Shown in pieces: positions 25,132-37,500 of a stretch of 64,000 bases of DNA. Position 1 is the first letter of the stretch; every line of letters begins with the position of its first letter. The notes below the pieces were generated by a model. The model saw only the letters and a program-made list of their open reading frames with translations. It was not told the origin of the DNA and searched no databases. Location of the stretch: assembly GCF_003121705.1 (NCBI RefSeq), contig NZ_PYHR01000002.1:3038001-3102000 (forward strand), written 5' to 3'. Position numbers and translations under genes: made by a program. The DNA is from Serinibacter arcticus (GTDB lineage Bacteria; Actinomycetota; Actinomycetes; Actinomycetales; Beutenbergiaceae).

Positions 25132-25238
25132 CCGAAAGGCCTCGCGAGTGGACCCGAAGGGCCTCGCGAGGGGACACGAAGGGCCTCGCGAGTGGACCCG
25201 AAGGGCCTCGCGAGTGGATCCGAAGGGCCTCGCGATAG
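25131..25238 (+). repeat. 22-bp-period tandem array 4 (5 units)
   Basis: Units 25131-25151 (21 bp), 25152-25173, 25174-25195, 25196-25217 and 25218-about 25238, consensus ACCCGAAGGGCCTCGCGAGTGG without spacers. Contains the dyad CTCGCGAG. It begins at the Hpt stop codon. Aligns with array 3 (shared AAG..CCTCGCG.GTGG). Here the next gene is co-directional. Confidence 0.85.
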
Positions 25239-25521
25239 CTCGAGCGGCCGAGCCGTCGGCGCGTCCTCGATGGAGTTTGCTCACGGTCGGGGGCTCGCGC
25301 GAACCGTTACCCGTTTGTGATACGGAGCGGTTGCAGGGCTCCGAGAACGACGGTTCACTACCAGCGTTGCGTGCAACGGTCGTAGCGCGATCTGGCGTTG
25401 CGACCGAGAGCTCGAGGGGGCGCGCAGCAAAAGGTGGCGGTGTCAGAGGGGCACTCCCGCCAGGTGACGACCATCGTGCCGTGCGCGGTGGTGGTGACCG
25501 GACTCTGAGGGGAGTCTGGAC
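25239..25521 (+). promoter_or_regulatory. Long upstream region of the giant adhesin
   Basis: 283 bp with no supported gene. Contains the 14-bp palindrome CGTTGCGTGCAACG (25365-25378) and several CCGTT/AACGG motifs (around 25308, 25327, 25350, 25375), which look like clustered regulator sites. GAGGGGAG before ATG 25522 is the ribosome site. No clear -35/-10 pair could be fixed. Confidence 0.4.
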
Positions 25522-28500
25522 ATGAAGGACAAGGCTGAGTCTCTGGCGACCCGTCGCCGCCGCCCGTGGATCGTCGCGGGCGTGGTGCTGGCGCTGCTGC
25601 TGCAGATGGTCCCGGCGTTCGCGTTCCGGTTCGCCACCGTCGGCGTCCCGAACGCGAACTCGCAGACGTTCACCCAGGCGAACACGCCGAACGTCGTGGC
25701 GACCTACTCGGCCAGCGGTGGCAACACCGTGATGGCCCCCGCGCTCGACACCTGGCCGTGGACCGGGGCCGCCTCCACAACCTTCACCCCGAACCTCACG
25801 ACGAATCCGTCCGCGAAGCAGTTCGAGGTCGCGCCCACCGGGTGCCCCGGTCGCCTGCGTTCGTCGAGTGCGACAACCGGGGCACCATCACCATCTCGTT
25901 CTCGAGTCCGGTGACCAATCCGGTACTGAACGTCGCCGGCTTCGGTGCCAACTCGAGTACCGGCAGCGCGCAGTTCGGCAGCACCCTCACGATCGCCACG
26001 CCCGGAATCACGTTCGGGGCTCCTTCCGCAGGCGCCACCAACCTCACGATCGACACCTCCGACACCCGGCTCCGCACCACGACCGCTCGCCCCAGCACCG
26101 AGTGCAACGTCTTCGACGGCAACTCGGTCGACGGATTCGCCGGGTGCGGCTCCGTCCAGCTCAACGGCACCTTCAGCACGGTGACCTTCAACCTCGGTCA
26201 GCGAATCTCGCAGACGGCGGGGAGTGGTACCTGGTCCGCCGGCTCCGAGGACACGATCCGGCTCCACGTCACCCTCCAGGACCAGCCGATGCCGGTGGCC
26301 AACCCCGACGTGGCGACGATCAACGCCGGCCAGGTGGCCACCACGAACGTCCTGACCAACGACACCCCGGCGACGGGGCTCCCCCTGACGGCCGGCTCGA
26401 CGACGCTGCTGAACGCTGCCGGGAACCCGACCTCCTCCGTCACGAACACCGCCGGCACCTACACGATGTCGAACGGCGTGGTGACGTTCACCCCCGCAGC
26501 AGGCTTCGTCGGTGTCGCTCCACCGGTCTCCTACCGGATCACCGACTCGGCCGGGAGCACCGCCACCTCGACGTACATCGTCACCGTCCTGGGGGGCGTC
26601 TTCCAGTGCAACGACACCTTCTACCGCTCCGACGACGGCAGCATCATCGTCTCGGTCGCGGCCTCGGCTGTCGGTGCGGGTGCCACGAACACGACCTTCG
26701 CCAACTTCCCGGCTGCCGTGACGTCCGCGAACGCCTTCGGTGTATCCCCGGACGGTACGAAGGGCTACTGGGCGGGGACCGTCACCGGGGTGACCGGGAC
26801 GGCGATCATCACCTACACCGCCGGCTCGGCGACCCCCTTCACCTACGCCCCGGCGGGCGTGTCCCCGGCCAGCAGGGTTGCCGGAGCCGTGAACCCGGTC
26901 AACGGCTACTACTACTTCGGTGGCGTCAGCAGCGGCAGCGCTCTCTACATGTACAACCCGACCACGGGCACGACGATCCAGATCGGCACCTCACCAGGAT
27001 CGGCGGGAGCGAACGGCGACATCACGTTCACCGGCAACGGCGACATGGTCATCCTGAGCAACACGACGTTGACGATCGTCCCCGCCGGCAACGTCCGCAC
27101 CACGGCCTCCACCGCCCAGCTCACGGGCTCCAGCGTGATCAGCGCCAGCACCATCGGCACCAGCGACGGCATCGCCTTCGCGAGCGACGGCTTCCTCTAC
27201 ACGAACAGCGGCAGCCAGATCGTCCGCAACAACCCGCTCTCGGGCGCGACGGCCGGGACGAACACGCCGGGTGGGACGTTCAACGACCTCGGCTCGTGCG
27301 CCAAGTCACCCACGGTCGGCGTCTCCAAGGTGGTGACGGGACGCACGCTTCCCACCGACCAGTTCACGCTCTCGCTCAGCGCGACCGGTGTCACCTCGCC
27401 CCCCACCGGTTCCACCTCGGGGACGGCAACCGGTGTCCAGACCCTGAGCACCGGCGCCACGGTCCTGGGGCCGCTGCCGGGTCTCCCCGGAGCGACCTAC
27501 ACGTTCGCCGAGACCTCGAGCGCGGGTGTTCTGGCCCGCTACGCCACCACGTACCAGTGTGTCGACACGGCCAACGGCAACGCCGTGGTCGCCTCCGGCA
27601 ACGGCACCAGCTTCACCTGGCCGTTCCCGGCGACCGCGAGCGGTCAGCAGATCGTCTGCTCCTTCACCAACGGTCCCAACGCCCCGAACCTCACCCTGGC
27701 CAAGACCGCGCCGACGAGCCTGCTCGTCAACGCGCCGGCGACGTACGGCCTCACGGTCACCAACAGTGGGCAGCAGCCCGCGTCGGCGGTCCAGGTGCGT
27801 GACCAGCTCCCGCCGAACGTGGCCTACACGTCTGCCACCGGTGCGACCTGCACCGCCTCCGGAACGGTGGCGGCGGGCCAGCTGGTCACCTGCACGGTGG
27901 CCGGACCGATCGCTGCGAACGGTGGCACCGCGAACATCGGTCTCGTCGTGACCCCCAACCAGGCGGCGGTCGGCACCTCCGTGGTCAACCGCGCCGTGGT
28001 CGACGTCCTCGGCGGCACGACGTCGCTCCCCAGCGCCTGCACCGCGAACGGCGCCCCTTCCGCGGGCTGTGCGGTGACGGAGGCTGTCACGGTGATCGGT
28101 GAGCCGCTCCAGTGCAGCGCGACGCTCTACCAGATCAGCACGACGGACATCCGCTCCTACGCCACCTCGACGATCGGCACGACGGCCAGCCAGGCCGGCA
28201 CGCTGGTCGACACGCTGCCGGCGTTGTACGCGGGTACCACGGCCCTCGCGAACAGCCTCGCGATCACGTCTGGCGGCGGAGCCGCCTACTTCACCACCGT
28301 CACCGGCGCGACCGGCACGGTGAGAGTCACGAGGTACGACCCCGTGACCGACACCTACACGGACTACGCGACGACGCTCCCCGCCAGCGCCGCCCGGACC
28401 AGCGGTGCCATCAACCCGCTCGACGGCTCCTTCTACTTCGGCGGAGTCGGTGCCGGGCAGGGGCTCTACCGTTTCGACCCGGCGACGTCCACGACGGTCC

Positions 28501-31500
28501 AGGTCGGTGTGGTCTCGGCTCCCGCGGGCAACGCCAACGGTGACTACGCGTTCACCGCCGGCGGCGACCTCGTGCTGCTGCGCAACACCGACATCACCAT
28601 GGTGCCGGCGGCGTCCGTGCCGACGACGGCCGGCACCGGGGCCGTGGCCTCGACGACGCTGGCCGTGATCCAGGCCCACGCTCTCGCTTCCTACAACGGC
28701 ATCGCCTTCGGCGAGGACGGCTTCTTCTACGTCCAGTCGACGGTCCAGACCGGCGCGGGGCAGTCCTACCTCTGGAAGTTCAACCCGGTGACGGGTGCGC
28801 TGGTCGGGACGCAGACGCTCGGCGCCACCGTGGTCGGCACCGACCTGAGCTCCTGCTCCTACCCGACCACGATCTCGCTGCAGAAGAACATCCCCGCCCG
28901 GGTTCTCGCCGGCGACCAGTTCGGTCTCTCGATCGCGGCCACCGGTGCCACGACGCAGACGGTCACGACCTCGGGCGGAGCCACCGGTGTCCAGCCGGTG
29001 GTCGCCGGTCCCGTGCTCGTCCTCCCCGGTGCCACCAAGACGCTGTCGGAGACGGCGGCGGGCACGACGGTGCTCGGCAACTACGCCAGCAGCTACCAGT
29101 GCATCGACCGCGCCAACGGCAACGCGCCGGTGCTCGGAGGCACCGGAACCTCGTTCACGTTCACAGGCCCGGCCACGACCGGGCAGGACGTGCTCTGCAC
29201 GTTCACCAACGCGCCATCGGTCCCGAACCTGGGTCTGGCCAAGACAGGTCCCCCCACGCTCGCCGTGGGTACACCGGCGACCTACAACCTCACGGTCACC
29301 AACGCCGGGACAGGTCCGTCGCCGGCCAGCGTCACGGTCGTCGACCAGCTTCCGGCAGGCGCCGCCTTCAGCTCGGCGTCGGGTGCGACCTGCGTCCCCA
29401 CGGGCACGGTCGCCGCGGGCCAGGTCGTGACCTGCCTCGTGCCCGGTCCGATCGCCGCCGGTGGGGGGACTGCGAGCTTCTCGATCACCGCGACCCCCAC
29501 CGCGGCCTCGTCCGGCACCTCCGTGATCAACCGGGCGTCGGTCTCCCCGACAGGTGGCACGCCGGTCGCCCCCAGCACGTGCACGGCCAACGGCACGCCC
29601 GCCGGCTGCGCGATCACGCCCGCCGTCGTCGTCGCCCCGAACGTCGTCCTCGGCCTGGCCAAGACGAACCCGGCCAGCCTGCAGGTCGGCGTGGCCTCGA
29701 ACTACTCGTTCACCGTCACCAACACGGGCCTCAACGCCTCGCCGAACGCGACCGTCGTGGACGTCCTCCCGCCGAACATCGCCTTCAACTCCGCCGCCGG
29801 TGCGACCTGCTCGGTGACGGGCGGGACCCTCGCGACCGGCCTCGTCGTCTCGTGCACCGTGCCCGGTCCGATCGCCGCGAGCGGTGGGACGGCGTCGTTC
29901 ACGATGAACGTCACGCCGCAGCTCGCCTCGGGCGGGACGATCGCGTCCAACCGCGCCGCAGTCGACCCGACCGGTGGCACCACGCCGCCGAACCCGGCCA
30001 CCTGCTCCGCCACCGGCACCCCCGCCGGCTGCGCCGTCACCCCGGGCATCACGGTCCTGGCCTTCCCGAACCTGTCGCTGACCAAGTCGAACCCGGCCCA
30101 GCTCATCGTCGGTCAGACCGCGACCTACTCGCTCACGGTCGCCAACACCGGCACCGCAGCCTCGCCGTCGGCCACCGTCTCCGACGTTCTCCCGGCCGGC
30201 CTGACCTACGCCTCGGCGACCGGCGCCACGTGCACCGCGACCGGCCAGACCGTCACGTGCGCCGTGCCCGGTCCGATCGCCGTCGGGGCCTCCGTCCCGC
30301 TCACGCTCACCGTGAACGTCACGGCGGCCGCGGGCGGCACGACCGTCCAGAACAAGGCGGCCGTCGACCCGACGGGCGGCACCACCCCGCCGAACCCGGC
30401 CACGTGCACCGCGACCGGGACGCCCGCGGGCTGCGCCGTCGCCCCGCTGCAGCCGGTCGTCGTCGTCACCGCGAACGACGACGTCACGACCACGCCGCCG
30501 GCCACGCCGACGACCACGACCGTGCTCGCCAACGACACCGTCAGCCCGGTCGGCTCGCTGAACCCCGCCTCGGTCGCGATCACGACCGCGCCGCTCAACG
30601 GCACGGCCACGGCGAACCCGGACGGGACGATCACCTACACCCCCAACGCGGGCTTCTCGGGCACGGACTCCTACACCTACTCGGTGTGCGACTCCTCGGC
30701 CCCGACGCCGATCTGCGACACCGCGACCGTCACCATCACGGTGCCGAGCACGGTGACGGCGGTCGACGACGAGGCCTCGACGCCGCAGAACACCCCGGCC
30801 GAGATCCCGATCCTGTCCAACGACACGATCACGGCCGGCGGCTCGCCGCTGGACCCGGCCTCGGTCACGATCACCGACGGCCCCGACAACGGCACCGTGA
30901 CCTTCGACCCGACGACGGGTCTGGCGACCTACGTCCCGAACCCCGGTTTCTCCGGCACGGACACGTTCGTCTACTCGGTGTGCGACTCCTCGCTCCCGAC
31001 GCCCGTGTGCGACACCGGAGTCGTCACGGTCACGGTCGGCGCGAACACGGTGACGGCGGCCGACGACTCCGCCACCACGGCGCCGGCGACCCCCGTCACC
31101 ACGACCGTGCTCGAGAACGACTCCTCGAGCACCGGCCAGCCGTTCGCGCCGATCACGATCGCGACGCCGCCGGCGAACGGCACCGTCGTCGTGAACGACG
31201 ACCAGACGATCACCTACACGCCCGACCCGGGCTTCTCCGGGGTGGACACGTACGTCTACCAGCTCTGCGACACCTCGACCCCGACCCCGGTGTGCGACAC
31301 CGCCACGGTGACGGTCACGGTGCCCAACGCCGTCGAGGCGTTCCCGGACGTCGACACCACCACGCCGGCGACGCCGGTGACGGTCGACGTGCTCGGCAAC
31401 GACACGGTGACGCCGGACGGCTCGCCCCTGGACCCGGCCTCGGTCGCGGTCACGACGCAGCCGGCCAACGGCACGACCCTGGTCAACCCGGACGGCTCGA

Positions 31501-34500
31501 TCACGTACACGCCCGAGCCGGGCTTCTCGGGTCAGGACACGTTCACCTACCAGGTGTGCGACAGCTCGACGCCGGACCCGGTGTGCGACTCCGCGACGGT
31601 GACGGTCACGATCGTCAGCGTGGTCGACGCCCCGGACGCCACGGAGACGACGCCGCAGAACACGCCGGTCACCACCAGCCCGGTCGACCTCGCGACGACC
31701 TCGCCGAACGGCGCCCCGCTGGACCCGGCGTCGGTGACGGTCCCGACCGGTCCGGCCAACGGCACGGTCGACATCGACCCGCTCACGGGTGAGATCACCT
31801 ACACGCCGGACCCGAACTTCTCCGGCACGGACACCTACACCTACTCGATCTGCGACACCTCGACCCCGACCCCGGTGTGCGACACCGGCGTCGTGACGGT
31901 CACGGTGGAGCCGAACGCGGTCACGGCCGAGCCGGACGCCGCCACCACGCCGGCGGGCACGCCCGTCGACATCGCCGTCGTCGACAACGACACGGTGCTG
32001 CCGAACGGCGCCCCGCTGGACCCGGCGTCCGTGGCCGTCACCGCCCCGCCGGCCGGCGGCACGGTGACGATCGTGGACGGTGTGATCACCTACCTGCCCA
32101 ACCCGGGCTTCTCGGGCACCGACACCTTCACCTACCAGGTGTGCGACACCTCGACCCCGACGCCCGTGTGCGACACGGCCGTCGTCACGGTCGCGGTGGA
32201 GGGCGCGGTGACCGCCGAGGACGACGACGCGACCACGGCGCAGAACACCCCGGTGACGATCGACGTCCCCGCGAACGACAGCTCGGCCGGCGCCCCCCTC
32301 GACCTGGGCTCGGTGACGATCGTCGACGCCCCGGCGAACGGCACGGTCGACATCGACCCGGTCACGGGTGAGATCACCTACACGCCGGCGCTCAACTTCT
32401 CCGGTACGGACACCTTCACCTATTCCATCTGCGACACCTCCGACCCGACGCCGCTGTGCGACACGGCGACGGTCACCGTGACGGTGCCCGCGAACACGGT
32501 CGACGCCGTCGACGACTCGGCGACGACCGGCCCGGTCACGCCGGTCGACATCGACCTGCTGGACAACGACACGGTGTCGCCGACGGGCGCGCCGCTGGAC
32601 CCGGCCTCGGTCGAGCTCGTGACGGCCCCGGCCAACGGCACCCTCGTGATCGACCCGGCCACGGGCGTCGCGACCTACACGCCGCTCCCCGGCTTCTCCG
32701 GCACCGACTCGTTCGTCTACTCCGTCTGCGACCTCTCGGTGCCCACGCCGGTCTGCGACACCGCCACCGTCACCATCACGGTGGACAACATCATCCAGGT
32801 GAACGACGACACCGCGACCGTCCCGCAGAACACCGCGACCGACATCCCGGTGCTCGCCAACGACACCACCACCGGCGTCGGGTTCGACCCCGCGACGGTC
32901 GCGATCGGCACCGGCCCGGCCAACGGCACGGTCACGATCGACCCGGCGACCGGGATCATCACGTACACCCCGAACGCCAACTACTCGGGTCCGGACACGT
33001 TCACCTACACGGTCTGCGACACGAGCCCGACGCCGCTGTGCGACGAGGCGACGGTCACGGTGACCGTCTCCCCGAACGTGGTGACGGCGGACGACGAGAC
33101 CGCCACGACGCCGCAGAACACGCCCGTCACCACGGAGGTGCTCGACGGCGACACCGTGCTGCCGAACGGCGCGCCGCTCGACCCGGCGTCGGTCACGGTC
33201 ACGACGCCCGCTGCGAACGGGACGACCTCGGTCGACCCGGCCACGGGCGCCATCACCTACACCCCGAACGCGGGCTTCTCGGGCACGGACACCTACAGCT
33301 ACACGGTGTGCGACGTCTCGGTCCCGACGCCGGTGTGCGACACGGCGACCGTCACGGTCACCGTCCCGGCGAACGTCGTCACGGCGAACCCGGACACGGC
33401 GCTCACGACGCCGGTCACCCCGGTCACGACGACGGTGCTCGACAACGACACGGTCTCCCCGACGGGTGCTCCGCTGGACCCGGCCTCGGTCGCGGTCACG
33501 ACGCCCCCGGCTGGCGGCACGACGGTGGTCAACCCGGACGGGTCGATCACGTACACGCCGAACCCCGGCTTCGCCGGGACGGACACCTACACCTACACGG
33601 TGTGCGACACCTCCAACCCGACCCCGGTGTGCGACACGACCGTGGTGACGGTGACGGTGACCAACGCCGTCGTCGCGAACGACGACGCCGACTCGACGCC
33701 GCAGAACACCCCGGTGGACGTGGCGGTGCTCGGCAACGACACCGTCAGCACCGGGGGACCGGCGCTGGACCCGGCCTCGATCACCACGACCGCTCCGGCC
33801 AACGGCACGGTCACGGTCGACGATGACGGCCTCATCACCTACACCCCGAACACGAACTTCTCAGGCACGGAGACCTTCACCTACACGGTCTGCGACCTCT
33901 CGACGCCGACCCCGACCTGCGACACGGCCACGGTGACGATCACGGTCGAGCCCAACGAGCTGACCGTGGCCGACGATGCCGCGACGACCCCGCCGGCGAC
34001 CCCGGTCGAGATCGACGTGCTCGAGAACGACTCCGCCACGGGCGCGCCGCTGGACGCGACGTCGGTGACGATCACGACGCAGCCGGCCAACGGCACGGTC
34101 GACGTGGACCCGGTCTCGGGCCTGGTCACCTACACGCCGAACGACGGGTTCGCGGGGGTGGACACCTTCGTCTACTCCGTCTGCGACATCTCGACCCCGA
34201 CGCCGGTCTGCCTCACGGCGACCGTCACGGTCACGGTCCTGAACGAGGTCGACGCGGTGGACGACACGGCGACGACCGAGCAGAACACCCCGGTCTCGGT
34301 CCCGGTGCTGGGCAACGACACCCAGCTCGACGGCGGTCCGGGTCTCGATCCGGCCTCGGTCACCGTGACCACCCCGCCGGCGAACGGCAGCACGCTGGTC
34401 GACCCGACCACGGGGGCCGTCACGTACACGCCGAACCCGGGCTTCTCGGGCGAGGACACGTTCACCTACCAGGTGTGCGACCTCTCGACGCCGACCCCGG

Positions 34501-37500
34501 TGTGCGACTCCGCGACGGTGACGGTGACGATCGGTGAGAACGTCGTCACCGCCGTCGACGACGCCGACACCACGACGCCGCAGACCCCGGTCACGACCGC
34601 GGTCTGGACCAACGACACGGTCACGCCGGGCGGAGCCCCGCTCGACCTGGCCTCCGTCGTCGTCGCGACGCAGCCCGCCAACGGGACGGTCGTCGCCAAC
34701 GGCGACGGCACGATCACCTACACGCCGGACGCCGGCTTCTCCGGCACCGACAGCTACACGTACACCATCTGCGACACCTCGACCCCGGACCCGGTCTGCG
34801 ACACCGCGACGGTGACGATCGACGTCGTCAACGTCGTCGTCGCGACCGACGACACCGCGACGGTGGAGCAGAACGGCAGCGTCACCACGCCGGTGATCCT
34901 CAACGACACGGTCCTCCCCGGTGGCGCGCCGCTCGACCCGGCCTCGGTCACGATCACCACGGACCCGGAGAACGGGACCGTGACGGTCAACCCGGACGGG
35001 TCGATCACCTACACCCCGACCCCGGGCTTCACGGGCACGGACACCTACTCCTACGAGGTGTGCGACACGTCCGACCCGACGCCTGTATGCGACACGGCCA
35101 CGGCCACGGTCACGGTCGAGGTGGGCGCCAACATCGTGGTCGCCGACGACGACTCCGCGACGACCCAGCCCGTCACCCCGGTGACGATCCCGGTGCTCGA
35201 GAACGACTCGAGCTCCACCGGGACGCCGCTGACGACGGTCACGATCGTCGACGCCCCGGCCGGTGGCACCGCCGTCGTCAAACCCGACGGCACCATCACC
35301 TACACGCCGGACGAGGGCTTCTCGGGCACGGACACCTTCACCTACTCCGTGTGCGACGCCTCGACGCCGACCCCGGTCTGTGACGAGGCCACCGTGACCG
35401 TCACGGTCCCGAACGTGGTCACGGCCGTCCCGGACAGCGCGACGACGCCGCAGAACACGCCGTCGGCCCCGATCGACGTGCTCGGCAACGACACGGTCAC
35501 CCCGGGGGCGGCTCCGCTGGACCCGACCTCGGTGACGATCCCGACCGCGCCGGCCAACGGCACGGTCGAGGTCGACCCGGTGACGGGTGAGATCGTCTAC
35601 ACCCCGAACCAGGACTTCTCGGGCACGGACAGCTTCACCTACTCCGTCTGCGACACCTCCACGCCGGATCCGGTGTGCGTGACCGCCACGGTCACGATCA
35701 CGGTCCCGGCCAACGTGGTGACCGCGGTGCCGGACACCGACACGACGACACCGGGCACCCCGGTGACGACGCCGGTGCTCGCCAACGACACCGTGACCAC
35801 TGACGGCGCCCCGCTGGACCCGGCCTCGGTCACCGCGACCGCCCCGCCGGCCAGGGGCACGGTGACGGTCGACCCGGCCACGGGCGACATCACCTACACG
35901 CCGAACCCGGGCACCTCCGGAACGGACACGTACACCTACCAGGTGTGCGACACCTCGGTCCCGACGCCGGTGTGCGCGAGCACCACCGTCACGATCGAGG
36001 TGGTCAGCACGGTCGTCGCCGAGGACGACTCGGCCAGCACGCCGCAGAACACGGCGGTCGTGATCGACGTGCCGGGGAACGACTCGGTCGCCGACGGCGG
36101 CGCTCCGCTCGACCTGACCTCGGTCGAGGTCACCACGGCGCCGGCCAACGGCACCACGACGGTCAACCCGCTCACGGGTGAGATCACGTACGCGCCGAAC
36201 CCGGGCTTCTCGGGGACGGACACCTTCGAGTACACGATCTGCGACACCTCGACGCCGACCCCGGTCTGCGACACGGCGACGGTCACGGTGACGATCGAGC
36301 CCAACCAGCTCACCCTCACGCCCGACGTGGACACCACGGCGCCTGCCACCTCGGTGACCACGCCGGTCCTGGCCAACGACTCCACGACGGGGGCCCCGCT
36401 GGACCCGGCCACCGTCACGGTGACGATCCTGCCTGCGAACGGGTCGACCGCGGTCGACCCGGCCACCGGCACGGTGACCTACACGCCGAACCCGGGCTTC
36501 TCGGGCGAGGACGTCTACACCTACTCCGTCTGCGACACCTCGACGCCGACCCCGGTCTGCGACGAGTCCACGGTGACGATCACGGTCGTCAACGAGATCG
36601 TCGCTCCGGACCTGACCGAGACGACGCCGCAGAACACCCCGGTGACCACGGACGTCGTCACCCCGACGACCGTCCTGCCGGGCGGCTCGCTGCCCGACCC
36701 GGCCTCGGTCGCCGTCACGACGCAGCCGGCCAACGGCACCACCACGGTGGACCCGGCCACGGGTGCCATCACCTACGTCCCGAACCCCGGCTTCTCGGGC
36801 GAGGACACCTACTCGTTCCAGATCTGCGACGGCTCGACGCCGACGCCGGTCTGCGACACGGGCACGGTGACGGTCACGGTCGCGCCGAACACGGTCACGG
36901 CCAACCCCGACACCGCCACCACCACGCCGGGCGCCCCGGTCACCACGCCGGTGCTGGGCAACGACACCACGACGCCGGGCGGGGCCCCGCTGGACCCGGC
37001 CACGGTTGAGGTGACCGTCCCGCCGACGAAGGGCACGGTCACGGTCGACCCGGTCACGGGCGACATCACCTACACCCCGAACCCGGGCACGTCGGGCACC
37101 GACACGTACACCTACCAGGTGTGCGACACCTCGACGCCCGACCCGGTCTGCGCCACCGCCGTCGTGACGGTCACCGTCGTGAACACGGTCACGGCCGTGG
37201 ACGACGGGGCGATCACGCCGCAGAACACCCCGGTCACGGTCGGTGTGCTGGGCAACGACACGGTCGCCACGGACGGCGCCCCGCTCGACCCGAGCTCGGT
37301 GACGGTCACGGTCGACCCGGCCAACGGCACCGTGACGATCGACCCGGCCACGGGCGAGATCACCTACACGCCGGCGGAGAACTTCTCCGGAACCGACACC
37401 TTCACGTACTCCGTGTGCGACACCTCGACGCCGACCCCGGTCTGCGACACGGCGACGGTGACGATCAAGGTGCCGCCGAACACGGTCACGGCCGTGCCGG

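Noticed and set aside
25131-25238. CRISPR array
   Set aside because: Units are head-to-tail 22-mers with no unique spacers and no cas genes in the window.
25840-25852. Programmed -1 ribosomal frameshift at TGCCCCGG
   Set aside because: The bases do not form an X-XXY-YYZ slippery heptamer in the zero frame and no downstream stimulator is evident; a missing base is simpler, given similar losses in two other genes.
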